From: Hydrangea macrophylla
Lineage: Eukaryota > Streptophyta > Magnoliopsida > Cornales > Hydrangeaceae
Assembly (NCBI GenBank): GCA_033977485.1
Contig: CM066998.1
Coordinates: 51,674,274 to 51,738,273, forward strand
Length of the DNA stretch: 64,000 nucleotides
Reading direction: 5' to 3'
The notes below the pieces were generated by a model. That model was not told where the DNA came from. It saw only the letters and a program-made list of their open reading frames with translations, and ran no database searches. Below, in pieces: positions 43,839 through 55,640 of the stretch. The stretch's first letter is position 1. The number at the start of each line of letters is the position of its first letter. The translations under genes and the position numbers were made by a program.

Positions 43839-45483
43839 TGACACAAATATTTTTCTGTGTGTGCATGTGTGCTATACCCAAGTGTAGGTAATCGTGTAAG
43901 TAGTAATCTGGTTAAGTCCAGGTCGATCCCACAGGGAAGGTGTTAAACTAAATACCTAGGTTAATCTCTAAAAAGGAAATAAAAATCAATATTTTAAAAG
44001 GATGTAGAACACCAAGTTCCACGGTTTATCAGCTACTAAAGATAAAGCAATTAAACTAAATTAAACTAATGACTAACTAACTAATTAAAGCGATATTTTA
44101 AAATGTGTTTTTTCTTAATAAAAGGAAATGTTGGGATCACACAAATCCACCACGACCTAGCCATCTACCATGCAATTACGTTGAAGCTCAATGGAGTACA
44201 TCCTCTACAGTATTCCGTATTTCTCTTAGGATAAAGAATCCATAGACCTTTCATGACCGAGACTATGTCATCACAATTAAGTTTGAAACACATAAAAGCG
44301 GTTTGGATTAATAGTTAAGACTCGCACCTATAATGGTGTTATCATTGAGGGTGTTTTGCAAAATGTATTGAAGAAAAATGCCTTATGGCTTTAAGTTTAA
44401 AGACTGCTTTGACAAACTGATCGTTTGGGGACAGTTTGATAACAAATCTGTAAAGCAGAAAGTCTAGGAATACTGCATAGAGTGTTCTCAAGAATCAGAG
44501 AGTTCGATCGATCGACGCGCTTTCGATCGATCGAACATCTTCATCTCTCGATCGATCGAAATGTCTTCGATCGATGGACAATGTCTCTGGTCCGATCGAT
44601 CGAACGAACTTCGATCGATCGAACACAGGAATTATTATGCTGCATGGCAGAGGCTTGAGATCACAGTTTCATCATGATCTCCCAACCTGGGGACTACTCA
44701 GACATAGTCTGGAGTATCACAGAGTCGTTTTTAATATAAAGATCCATTAAAGTCTTGTTTGGTTTTGTTTTAATCATGAAAACTATGAAAATTAATGGTG
44801 TAAACTTATCTAACATGCAAAACTACTAGTTTAACAGATTGAACTATAATAAACTACGAGCAGAATATAAGTAAAGTAATACGAAGTAACCTGGAAAGAT
44901 GAACTTGTATTAAACTATGAGAAATCAAGCCAAACACTAGCAATCTTTGATAAAACCTACAAAAAACAAGAAGAAACTCTCTTCTCTCTATATAAAACTG
45001 ATAAAAAGTAAAAGTGGGCGTCCTTTTGGACGTATACAATACGACTATATATACATAAATCTAATGCTAGGGTTAAAAATTTGTTTCTACTGCGTGCGCA
45101 TAAAATCTGATAAAAGCCATGTTCGATCGATCGAACATCTCTCGATCGATTGAACTTCTGGGATCGAGCGCTTGAACTGCATTAGATCGATCGAACCCTC
45201 GATCGCTCGAGACATCTTCGATCGCTCGAAACTTCCTTTTTATGATTGAGTTGTCTTCATTAAAACCAAGCACTTCTTTTTATCATTCTCATCCAATTCT
45301 TCACACAGCAATAGTAATCTGCACAAATAACCACTAAAACAATACCACTTATCATAGTTTAATCAAATTGTGTACAAACTAGCATTGCAATTCAAATTGC
45401 AGATAAACAAAGGAATTGTAAGCTAATTTAGTGTATTTGATTCTTTTAGCGCGGCCATATTTTACAAATACCCCCGTTTGACA
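43839..45483 (-). repeat. A0 5' LTR
   Basis: About 1645 bp, TGACACAA...TTTGACA on the plus strand. It shares blocks with the element 1 LTR (such as the TATTCCGTATTT and GGTCGATCCCACAGGGAAGG regions) but is clearly diverged. GATCGATC arrays lie at 44503-44624 and 45121-45230, with a TATA motif (TATGTATATATAG) at 45045-45057 between them. The right edge is set by the copia RT frame resuming at 45484; its partner is outside the window, so the edge is not verified by a target duplication. Confidence 0.82.
45045..45230 (-). promoter_or_regulatory. A0 LTR promoter with GATCGATC array
   Basis: The TATA motif at 45057-45045 (minus) has an array of about six CGATCGATCGA/CGATCGCTCGA words at 45121-45230 upstream, as in element 1. 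Confidence 0.55.
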
Positions 45484-48172
45484 CCCTTCTTCTGTCTATA
45501 CTCTTTAATCACAAGCCTTGCCTTATACTTATCAATAGTGCCATCCGTTTTTTTTTCTCTTGAAAATCCATTTGTACCCCAAAGGCATACATCCAGGAGG
45601 ATGATCAACTAGTTCCCAAGTATGGTTTTGTAAGATGGAATCAATTTCACTCTTGATTGCTTCTTTCCATAATGGACCATCTGGTGATCTTATAGCTTCA
45701 TCATAGCTTTGCGGCTCACTTTCTAACAAATAGGTTAGAAAGTCTAGACCAAAAGACTTTGATGTTCTAACCATTTTTTCACGTCTAGTCTCAACATCAA
45801 CATTCTCTTCTCGGGTTTTACTACTTTCCCCAACAGTTTCAAATGTGCATTTTTTAGAACTATATTCCTCTTTACAAGGAATATATTCTCAAAGAATGAC
45901 ACATTTCTAGACTCCATGATCGTGTTCTTGTGTATATCTGGGTTTTTAGATTTGTGTACAAGAAACCGATATGCACTGCTATTATGTGCATAGCCAATGA
46001 ATAAATAATCTACAGTTTTGGACCTATCCTTTCTTTCTTAGGAGTAGGTACAAAAACCTTTACAAGACACCCCAGCATTCGTAAGAACTTATAGGAAGGT
46101 TTTCGACCATTCCACTGTTCATACGGGTTTGATCAACTTTCTTTCAAGGTACCTTATTTAAAATATAATTTGCAGAGAGAATTGCCTCCCCCCACAAGTT
46201 CTGTGGCAATCCAGAACTTATTAACATAGCATTCACCAGTTCCTTTAAGGTACGATTTTTCCTTTCAGCAACTCCATTTGATGGAGGCAAATAAGGCACA
46301 GTGGTTTGGTGAATAATTCCATGTTGTGCACAATACTCACCATACGGTGCTACATACTCACCATCCCTGTCACTTCTTAATACCTTAATCTTTTTGCTTA
46401 GTTGATTTTCAACCTCTGTCTTGTACAGAATGAACTTATCCAAAGCATCATTCTTACTTTTTAGCAAATAAACATAACAATATTTAGTGCAATCATCAAC
46501 AAAAGTAATAAAATACTTATTGCCACCTCTTGATTGAACTATTATTAAATCACATACATCAGTGTGGATTAATTCCAATGGTTCGATGCTTATTTCTATT
46601 GATTGAAATGAAGACTTTCTTAACTTTGCTTCAACACAAGTTTCATATTTATGACTTGTATCAATATGAAAACTGGGTATGTGGTCTACTTTAATTAATC
46701 TTTACAAAGAATTAAAATTAACATGTCCTAGTCTACCATGCCATAAGTTGGAAGACTCAAGCAAGTAAGAAGAGGAAGTACTCATATTATTGATTTTGGG
46801 AACAATAGTCATTACATTAAGCTTAAACAGCCATCACTCATGTACCCCTTTCCCACATACATCCCATCTTTGGTCAGCACCACCTTATCTGACTCAAAAA
46901 CCATTCGAAAGCCATGCTTGCTTAGAAGAGAACCAGACACTAGATTCTTGCGAATTTCTGGCACATATAGGACATTGTTCAGAGTTAGCACTTTCCCTGA
47001 AGTCATCTTCAGAATTATCTTTCCTTGACCTTCCACATCAGAAGTGGCTGAGTTGCCCGTGAACATCTTCTCACAGTTCGTCATTGGTTCGAAGGAAGTG
47101 AACATCGCTTTGTCAGAGCATATGTGGTGAGTAGCACCAGTGTCTATCCACCATTCTTTTGGGTTTGAACCCACCAAGTTCATTTCAGAGACCAAAGCTG
47201 ACAGATTAATCTCAGAGACATCCCTCGAGATAGAGTCTAACTTTGCCATATTAGCCTCATGATTCTTCTTGATTTTCTTCTGTGGCAGACGACATTCTGA
47301 AGCACGGTGTCCTGTTTTGCCATAATTGTAGCATTTCCCTTGAAATTGAAACTTAGGTTACTTAGAGATACCACCTTTGGCCCCATTTTGGACTATTTTC
47401 CAGAATGCTTTTTCTTCAATTTGAACTTTGATCATGTTCAACCACATTAGCCTTGGCCACAAAATTAATCCCCACTTTCTTGTCAGCTCCTTTTTTGTCT
47501 TCCTCGATCCGAAGCCTGACGATGAGTCTTCAATCTTCATCTACTTTCGCTTGTGCTTCAGGTAGTTCTTGAAGTCCTTACAAGCAGGGGGCAACTTTTC
47601 GATAATGGCAGCTACCTGAAAGGTTTCACTCAGGTCATCCCTTCAGCATAGATTTCATGCAAGATAACTTGCAGCTCCTGAACTTGACTGATCACAGTCT
47701 TCGAGTCCACCATTTTGTAGTCAAGGAATTTTCCCACTACAAACTTCCTGGACCCAGCATCCTCAGTTTTGTATTTCCTGTCTAAGGACTCCCACAGTTC
47801 CTTAACAGTGGTCTTAACACTATACACATTATAGAGTGTATTGTGCAAGCCATTCAACACATAGTTTTGGCATAGGAAGTCTGAGTGTTTCCAAGCATCA
47901 ATGGCTAATACAACCTCCCGAGCTTGTTTGTTCTCATTTGGAATAGGAGCATCTTCCTTCAAGAACCTCGCAAGGTTCAAAGTGGTAAGATAAAACAGCA
48001 TCTTTTGCTACCATCTTTTGAAATCCACTCCATTGAATTTTTCGGGTTTCTCCCCGTGGTTCACAGGAACCATTTGGACTGTGGGAACCTTCACAGGGAT
48101 CGAACCAATCACCACAGTGTTAGAACCAGTAGCACCGTTGGTGTTCACAGCATCATTCCCAGTAGTTTCCAT
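45484..48172 (-). pseudogene. Ty1/copia element C1: gag, protease, integrase, start of RT
   Basis: Minus-strand copia polyprotein in pieces. Gag begins at METTGNDAVNT (48172) and continues at 47630-48001 (KQAREVVLAIDAWKHSDFLC). A zinc knuckle lies near 47290-47335 (CYNYGKTGHRASEC). The protease follows (WWIDTGATHHICSD), then the GAG-pre-integrase region (KDGMYVGKGYMSDGCLSLM), integrase (HTDVCD, LRSDRDGEY, NGVAERKNRTL) and early RT (SYDEAIRSPDGPLWKEAIKS, YKARLVIKEYRQKKG). The RT breaks at 45484, where A0 is inserted. Frames change at several points (near 48010, 47600, 47350, 46700, 46100). The lineage within copia is not assigned. Confidence 0.88.
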
Positions 48173-49000
48173 TTCTAAAAATTTTATCAAAGTAAAAATT
48201 AAATCCAAAATAACCTTATGATCATTTTCAGAACTGCAACTGAAAAATAAATTATGTTACAGTTTTGTAAAAGAAAACAGTTTTGTAAATATTTATGTTT
48301 CAAAAATTTTCCTTAGAAAATAATTTCCGTTTTTAAACGAATCTGTTTTTTTTTCTGAATAAATATCGAATCTATTTTAAGATTGTTGGAAAATTTATGT
48401 ATTGATATTCAAAGCTAGCAAACAAATCCGTAAGTTACACTTGATGAAAACAGAAGGAAAAAAGAAGCATAAAACTAGAAACAAACAAATAAAATTAGAA
48501 AACCAGAAACTGAAATAAAAAAGCAAACCGAGGCCTATGATTTACACAGTTTCCTTAATCAGATTTGTCGCCTCACCAGAAGTGCTTGAGGATTTCTTCG
48601 GCGCCCGTCTCTCAGGATACAGCGACAACAACTATTGACAAGCACGGTGTACAACCGTTCCAGCGAACCAACTATGCTTATAACTCTCTCAGGAATGAAT
48701 ATTGGAAGGAAGGAAAGTGAATTCTCATTTTCTGGCTATGAATTTCTGAAGAGAAAGCTCAGAATGTATAGGACTAAGGGGAGAGAGGATTCATTGGATG
48801 TACATTATGTATCTGTGGATTCATACATATATGTACATTATGCATCTATAGATTCATTCGTGTATGAACATGATTCATCTATAGATTCATTCATGTATGT
48901 ACATGATTCATTCATGTATGTACATTATCCATGTGTATTCAATGGATGTACAACTCATTGGATATACATTATACATATGTATTCATTGTGGGAGTAATTT
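48173..49000 (-). other. Probable C1 leader and 5' LTR region, boundaries not resolved
   Basis: Upstream flank of the C1 gag. A TGTTGGAAAATTTATG at 48385 could be an LTR edge, but no tRNA-Met primer site (TGGTATCAGAGC) precedes it and I find no matching end. A tandem repeat (48780-48990) with units such as GATTCATTCATGTATGTACA lies within it. Confidence 0.4.
48780..48990. repeat. Tandem repeat of TACATTATGCATCTATAGAT type
   Basis: About 20- and 40-bp periodic copies of GATTCAT(T/A)CATGTATGTACAT-like units. A plus-strand ORF across it (48635-48997) is composition only. Confidence 0.7.
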
Positions 49001-49876
49001 CTCATTCACTTAACAATGATTTTGGACATGTAAATATCCAAAGTTCATCTCCTCATGGAGGAGAACACAAATCCACAAAGACCCCATTCAAACTCTAAAT
49101 GGGTCCCACTTTTATTTGAACTCAAACATGGTCAAAATCAATTTTATCCAACAAATTTATCTATAGCAAACTTGATAAGAATACAACACGGGGCAAACCT
49201 TGGGCAATCCCACCAATCCCATAGTACATGCATTCATGGAGGCAAGCTAGTAGTAGAATCCGAACCCACTATCAAATATATGGCTAAACATTTATTGTGC
49301 CCAAGCGTAACTCATCTTGATACCTCTTTTCCACTATTGAGATCATCTACACCAGAGGAGGCATATTGAGGGAATGCACAAAGATTGAGAAATTCGTACA
49401 AAGCTCAATTCCTGGACTAAATCATCAGTCAATTTCATCTGTTATTATTGTTGTGGTTTGCTTGCTTATAGGTCACCATTACTTTTATTGTGTGTTGCAT
49501 ATTCATAATGTCTCCTTGTATAAAATTGCACGTATTTTACATGTTTAGTTCATCTGTATTCTTGGCTAGGAAGCACCAAAGCAGATTCGGAGATATGGAG
49601 GCAGGGATTCGGGATCGAAGAATTTGCCAATTTTCCAAAAAGCAAGGGTGGGGTGCGGGGGTACTTTTATAAATTATAAAAAATATATATACTTATATTT
49701 AATTGTATAATCTATTTTATTTTTTGTGCAGTTAAGACAAATAACAAACATAAAGAATGTCATGTTAGCCTTTTGAAATGTGATCCAACTCCTAACACTC
49801 TTAACTTGGCTCCAAAGTTTTCAAAATTATGTCAGAGTCCCTCTTTTAAGAAAAATAAATAAATAGAAGAAACACC
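49001..49876. other. Non-coding or unrecognised region
   Basis: Short frames only (up to 104 codons at 49055-49369) with no family I recognise. An AT-rich stretch lies at 49670-49730. I see no transposon ends here. Confidence 0.5.
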
Positions 49877-50603
49877 ATGCCGTATCCAAGAAGAATCCAC
49901 ACCAATGCGGGTGTACATCGAGTGCAGACACGCCAACCTTTTAGAAGAGTCCGTGCTTCCTTAATTCTTGGTATTACCTTGGTATGTTGCAATCCACTAA
50001 CCTCTTATAGTCTTAGATACCAAGAAATAAAACTTTACCTGCACTCATTGTTTTATTCTGCAGTTTTGCTAGGGGGATATCCTTTGGTAGGGCCATTTGT
50101 GGCTGTACCAATTTGTTCATGGTTTGGTATGGTTTCTGGAATGTTTGAAAACTTTGAGGCTAACGGTTTGTATTTTGCAAGGGTTTTTTTTTTTTTTTTG
50201 AACAGCAAAAAGCCTTCATTAAGATTGTCAACAAGATTTGTATTTTTGAACAGCAAAGCTTTCACTAAGCTTTGTATTTTGTAAGGTTGTGGAGGTTGTT
50301 AGGAGTATTCATATTCTTCTGATAGAAAAAAAAGTTGTGAACTCCCTGATTTTCAAAAGCTATGAAGATTGGAAATATATATCTATCAAGTGTAAGTTTG
50401 TTTATAGAATAGATTCTTTATATGCATGCTTTAAAAGAGGGGTCTTAAACTTCTCCTTTTCCTCCCTCAGAGTTTAAGCAAATGAATGCAGAAAAGTGGT
50501 CAGTATCAAAGAAGGCCAAGGAATCTAATATAAAGAGTAAAAGAAAGAGTCTGTCATGGAAAATGGATCGAGGTAAAGAGAGACAAGAAAATGGAGATGA
50601 ATG
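49877..50603 (+). pseudogene. Possible spliced host-gene remnant
   Basis: The frame from MPYPRRIHTNAGV at 49877 reaches a consensus donor (ACCTTG|GTATGT, about 49980). A polypyrimidine acceptor (TTTATTCTGCAG, ending 50063) leads into LLGGYPLVGPFVAVPIC. A second acceptor (TTTTCCTCCCTCAG, ending 50470) opens a Lys-rich frame, EFKQMNAEKWSVSKKAKE, that stops at about 50603. The middle is interrupted by the small retroposon at 50183-50270. I do not recognise the protein; the exons may not belong to one gene. Confidence 0.25.
50167..50286 (-). mobile_element. Short retroposon with 16-bp target duplication
   Basis: Flanks TTTGTATTTTGCAAGG (50167-50182) and TTTGTATTTTGTAAGG (50271-50286) differ at one base. 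The 88-bp insert begins with a T-run on the plus strand, i.e. a 3' poly-A on the minus strand. It contains GAACAGCAAAAAGCC, with a related GAACAGCAAAGC near its other end. This fits a 5'-truncated LINE or SINE copy; the family is unknown. Confidence 0.6.
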
Positions 50604-53600
50604 ATGTGAATTGTGGAGCCTAATCCCTGACATGGGATTGATCACGGTGTAGTGTTGAATGTGATAGAGCAGTAGGCAAGAGTCGAAACAGGGCAGAATC
50701 GCTTGCTCGTGCGAACTGCGCGCCGATGATAAGTGGGTATATTTGTAGAATATATCCACGCGGGGAAGAAATATAGTGATAAAGAACCCCTTAATTCCCT
50801 AATATTGTCTGCACTTGTAGTTAAAGTCACTTTTACACAATGATATGTTCCCCGATTTTTGGACAACTACATATTCAATCCAGGGCATATATCCAGACTA
50901 ATATTCAATTGCCAAAAACCCCAAGGGTGACAACCCATACCCAATTTTAAAAGACCATTTTAAGAAAAATTGAATTTAATTACTTTCATAAATCACATGA
51001 TCTCTATTTAAACAAAACTCATTTATCATCAAACTCATTCCCAAAAATATTGCAAGAAAAAATCCACGTTTCTCCATTCTTATTTATTACAAAATGAAAA
51101 CCAAACGTTTCCCTTTACATAGAAATAATAAAATTTTCTTCCATTGAATCACTATAAAGTTATCTGGTTATAATAATAAACGGAGCAATTTTTAACACTA
51201 CACTATCTCAGGTCAGATCTGCTACAAACGTCCCCAAAAGTCCAATAATACAACTGAAATATAACTACACCTAATACAAGTTCTCAACCTTGGCTCACAA
51301 TGCCAACTAAATAAAAGAGTATCATATAATACATAAAGAATGAAAATTAGATATCTTTAACTTCACAAACCGTTCGGCTGCTCTACAACGAACTCCAACT
51401 ATACTATCATGCACATGTCATCCGATATGTTTCAAACAGAAATGCACCCGATTGCATAACACACTCGGGTCAGTTACAAAACTGGTATGAGTTAAACAAA
51501 ACACAAGTCTTAGAGATCCAACTTGAGCCCGTAGATTACAAACCACACTACAACATTCTTGGGCCAAGACAGGTAGTTCCACACACATATCTGGACAGTA
51601 GAGTAGTTTCCCTTTATGTGGTGGCAAATAGTTTCTTGCCCGAATTAAAACAACTAAATACTTACCTTTCTTAATTATGGTAGGCCGATACCTGCAAACC
51701 ATTAGTGGGCCTACCATCTTGTATAAATAGAAATTAATGCAATAGTAGAAAGCCAATAACAAGGTGCTATTAATTAAAATGAATTTATCTCCAACAAAGA
51801 GCTAGAATTAGACAAAACTTAAAACACGAAAAACATCCAGAATAAAATTTCCAAGGAAAGACTCTCGTCCCCGTTCATTAAATCTAAATCGATAATTCAG
51901 AAATTAATTATTAAACTTTAGCTCTTATATAGACGATGTTCAGCAGATTTTGAAAATCGATGAAAACAGTGTCAAGATGACGTTTTTAGGAAAAGTGTAA
52001 AACGCAAAAGTTGTTCGGATCGTCGTTTTACTTTTGTTTAAGCGAAACGGCCATAAACTATGAATTTAACTATCCAAAATATTCAACTTACTAATCTGAT
52101 CCAGTTTATTATCAAATTACTACGTTCCCAAAAAAAATACGTTACACATAATAAACTACCGTTTCAGCCGAAGGGCACAACACCGAAATTTAAAATCATG
52201 AAAACTACACGTCTACCAACTCCTAGAATTTCATATAACTAGAAATAATAAAACACATTACAACTATAAAGATGCAAATAAAAAAAATAAAAAAAAACAC
52301 CTAATATTCGATCCAATTACACCTTATGTTCACCACCTCAGCCACCAATCTATGGCTCAGCCTACACATATATCTCATATGTCTCCTAACGTAATACAAA
52401 CTCCCACTCCGGTCCCAACTCCCATGGGGTATCACTGGGATTTGAGTATACACCGAGAGGCTAGTCCTTACGTTCTTGACGTCAATAAACAATGTCTAAA
52501 TACACATGAAATAGACCAACAAGCAAGGCATAAGGCTTAAAAATAAAGAGATGGGTCATCCACGTAGTCGCCGTCTAATCACACAAGGACGGGTCATCCA
52601 CGATGTCGTCACCTAAAATCATAAGGAGTAGTGGTGAACTCTAAGGACTTTTCTAACGTTCATACATCCACATTTTTCACAAAACTCAACTTTATAAGAG
52701 ATTCATATATCTCAAATCAAATTTCTGTAAAATCATATTAACAGCTACATGTTCACACAGATTCATAACCCATACAAAATCACAGAGTCATGATTTCACA
52801 AGGTTCAACTATACATGAGAACTCATATCTTTCTAATTATGAACAAATTAATTCATATTAACGAGCACGAAATCACACAAAAATCTGATATAGCAAATAT
52901 GCTTATTTTAACCTTCATAAAACTGCTACTTTAATAGGAATTTTCTGCCCAAACGGTGCAGAATTGGGAAAAACACCATTAGACGAAACAAGTGCAGAAT
53001 CGCGTTTTACATAGGATTCGCGAGCAGAATTCCAAAATTCAATAACCACAATTTTATATGAATTTTTTTTACTTTCAGCCACTGTAAATTTAGATAAATC
53101 AAAATAGTCACATATTCATAACCACAACAACAAGATCACAAAGATCAATCTTAATTGTAAATCCTAGTTTACACATGGATTCAAATGTTAGGAAAAAATT
53201 CGATGAACACACACAACACAAGATGCAAGAAAACAAAGAAACAACACAAAGATATTACGCGGTTCACACAATCAGGATGATCGTGCTACTCCACGGCGGA
53301 AAGAGAGAGAGGTATTTTATTAATCTGCTGCTGCCCGGGTTTACAAGGGACGGAGAGAAGGTATTTATACAAGTAATCATTGACCTAAATCTGCCAAACA
53401 GGCCAGGCCCAGAACTGCTCTGAAAACACCCCAAACGGCTCCGATAGGCCTGAAACTGATAAAGAAATAGCCCACGACTTAACATCAAATACATATATAT
53501 ATATATATATTCAAATACATATATATATATATTCAAAATAAAAGGTTAACTCACCTCTTAGATTTTCAAGTTAGATTGGATTGGTAATGAAGAGTGGTAT

Positions 53601-53723
53601 CCTAGGATCTTTTATTTTCTTCTCCTTCTTTTCTCCTCCTTTCTTTTTCTTCTTCTTCTTCTTCTTCTTCTTCCGCTCTCTTTCTCTCTCTCTCTCTCTC
53701 TCTCCTTCTTGGTGGCTGCTCTC
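50604..53723. other. Repeat-like, non-coding region
   Basis: AT-rich DNA without convincing ORFs. A stretch at about 53170-53380 (including ATTACGCGGTTCACACAATC and a CCACGGCGG block) resembles the U5-side wording of some plant copia LTRs. AT microsatellites lie at 53491-53532. A CTT then CT microsatellite (53641-53706) adjoins element C2. Short ORFs here are not supported. Confidence 0.5.
53641..53706. repeat. CTT/CT microsatellite
   Basis: A CTT run followed by a CT run. Element C2 inserted at its right edge, where the target duplication CTCTC was formed. Confidence 0.9.
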
Positions 53724-54538
53724 TGTTGGAACTGTATACAGAATAGGAAAAAAATCACCTGATCAGTAGCCTCTTGATAAATCTTGGGCCGAGTAGCGGA
53801 TCTCACTTTCTTTAAGACGTTTCGCGCCTCTGCCCAAAGTGTGCAAGCAGTTCGTACATGCCACGTCGTCCCCAGGATAAAACAGCCCAGAATCTTCTCT
53901 GTCTCAGATTTTTCTTTCCACCAAGAAAACATGGTAAACTAAACACCCTTCGGATTTGTTGCTCGGTAATCACAAATATGGAAAGCTCCTTTTTCTTAAT
54001 TTGGAAAATAGACGACTCACTCATTATATAAAAACTCTTATTAATCTTTTTAGAAACCATCAAGAATAGGAGAAAACAATATGCAATGTTCACTCATAAT
54101 GGTTCACAACAACAATGTTATATATATATATATATATTATATGTATATATCTACACGTACAACCAGTGGGAGACAATCCCTTTATATTTATATAAAGCTT
54201 CCTATTAAACAATTGAGCCAATTAGTAGTCAGAAACACACAGTCACTCCATGTATATATATATATATATATCACCCAAGTATAAATATCCAAATAATGAT
54301 ATATAGGTAGCATTCAAAGCCAAAAGGATAGCAGCTAGCAAATGTTGTTATTCCAACAGTTTTTCCAAATAAATTGAGCTCATTTAATCACTATAAAGAT
54401 AGCAGTAGTTACAACATAGTAATAAAGGTTAATAAATGTTAATAACATGTATTTTAAGTATCATTAAAATACTATAATCCTTCACTATATTAAAATACAA
54501 TTTTATAAAACAAAATTTTATTAAAATATATTACAACA
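53724..54538 (-). repeat. C2 3' LTR
   Basis: Direct repeat of 58196-58999, with TGTTG/CAACA ends. AT microsatellites at 54119-54138 and 54250-54270 vary in length between the two LTRs. Confidence 0.92.
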
Positions 54539-55089
54539 ATCCCCCACTTATTTTAATAAATTTGGAAAATGTTTTTTTCCCTTTCATCGAGCAACTGATC
54601 ATAAGACTGTGCATAAGTAAAGGTGTTTTTCAACTTGAACCTTTACGTAGTAATAGTGCTTCCGATTATACTAGAGTAACCGTAGTTTTGAACTCTATCT
54701 CAGACAACACCACACACACAACCCTACTAGGGTGTAGTCCAAAAGCCAGCACTTTATGGCCATGTGCTTATATCCCAGTATAGCGAAAGCTCTAGAGAAT
54801 TTGCCCAAATTCCATAGGAAGCGGCCACACTTCCACAATCGCATAGGTGAGTCTAACAAGAATACTCCTGTAGCTAGGTATCCCACTCAACATAGAGTTT
54901 AGATCTCATTAAGAGTTATATTAACTCATCCTTGTATCGCTTCAGGATGTCATGCTTCGTAGGGATGAACTTGGAGTGTTATCTCCATAAATAATAATAG
55001 CATGATTCCACTCATATCACTTCATGACTTGTTATTACCCTTTGAACCTATTTCTTGGGATCTCCAGTCTATAGGTTGGGTTACCATCA
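54539..55089 (-). other. C2 3' non-coding region
   Basis: Polypurine tract at 54539-54549, then about 540 bp with no open frame of note. Confidence 0.55.
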
Positions 55090-55640
55090 CAAGTGACTCA
55101 ACTGTCTATGGGCTTTAGTCTCATCCTTTTCTAGGCTTTACAAACCTTCTTTTGAGTTAGTCCTTTCGTCAAAGAATTAACTATATTATCATCAGACTGT
55201 ACATTATCCACTCTTATAACTCTAGTAAGAACAAACTCTCTAATAGTGTTGTGCTCGCAACATATCTGTTGCCTCTTACCGTTATAACGGTTCTAATCTT
55301 TTTACAATAGCCGCGGTACTATCGCAGTGGATAAAACAGCTTGTATCGGTCTCTCCTATAAAGGAGTATCTATTAGCAGGCTTTTTAGCCAAGCTTCTTC
55401 CTCACTAGCTATAGCTAATGATATCATCTCCGACTCCATCGTGGACTTAGCCAAAATAGTCTATTTCATAGACTTCCATAAAATTATACCCCCAGTAATA
55501 CCAAAGGGTGTATCTACTGTGGCCTTGGAGTCATCTGAAAGGGTATTCCAATCAGCATCGCTATATCCTTTAAGGACAGCGGAAAACCTCGCACAATGTA
55601 ACCCGAAATTCATGGTCCTTTTCAGGTTACACATAATTTC
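55090..55640 (-). pseudogene. C2 RNase H region
   Basis: On the minus strand, broken frames show KGYSDADWNTLSDDSKAT, LWKSMK and AKSTMESE, the conserved RNase H signature of Ty1/copia pol, followed by a tail resembling the end of copia pol (SDDNIVNSLTKGLTQ). Internal stops and shifts are frequent. RT and integrase were not found. Confidence 0.7.

Larger units (their letters stand above)
1..45483 (-). mobile_element. Athila-type Ty3/gypsy element A0, left end outside window, split by elements 1 and 2
   Basis: A minus-strand gypsy element whose pieces are 43839-45483 (5' LTR), 40667-43838 (PBS, gag, protease, start of RT), 9165-9476 (middle of RT) and 1-2011 (rest of RT, RNase H, integrase). 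The pieces join exactly once elements 1 and 2 and one copy of their 5-bp target duplications are removed. The primer site matches the 3' end of tRNA-Asp, as is usual for the Athila lineage. The right end abuts the copia RT gene at 45484, so A0 landed inside C1. Several frameshifts and stops show it is dead. The 3' LTR must lie left of position 1. Confidence 0.88.

Noticed and set aside
43709..43846. N-terminal extension of A0 gag
   Set aside because: It would start inside the primer site and LTR edge; the Met at 43708 fits the family.
53264..53932. ORFs of Tyr/Ile or Arg/Glu repeats
   Set aside because: Produced by AT and CTT/CT microsatellites.
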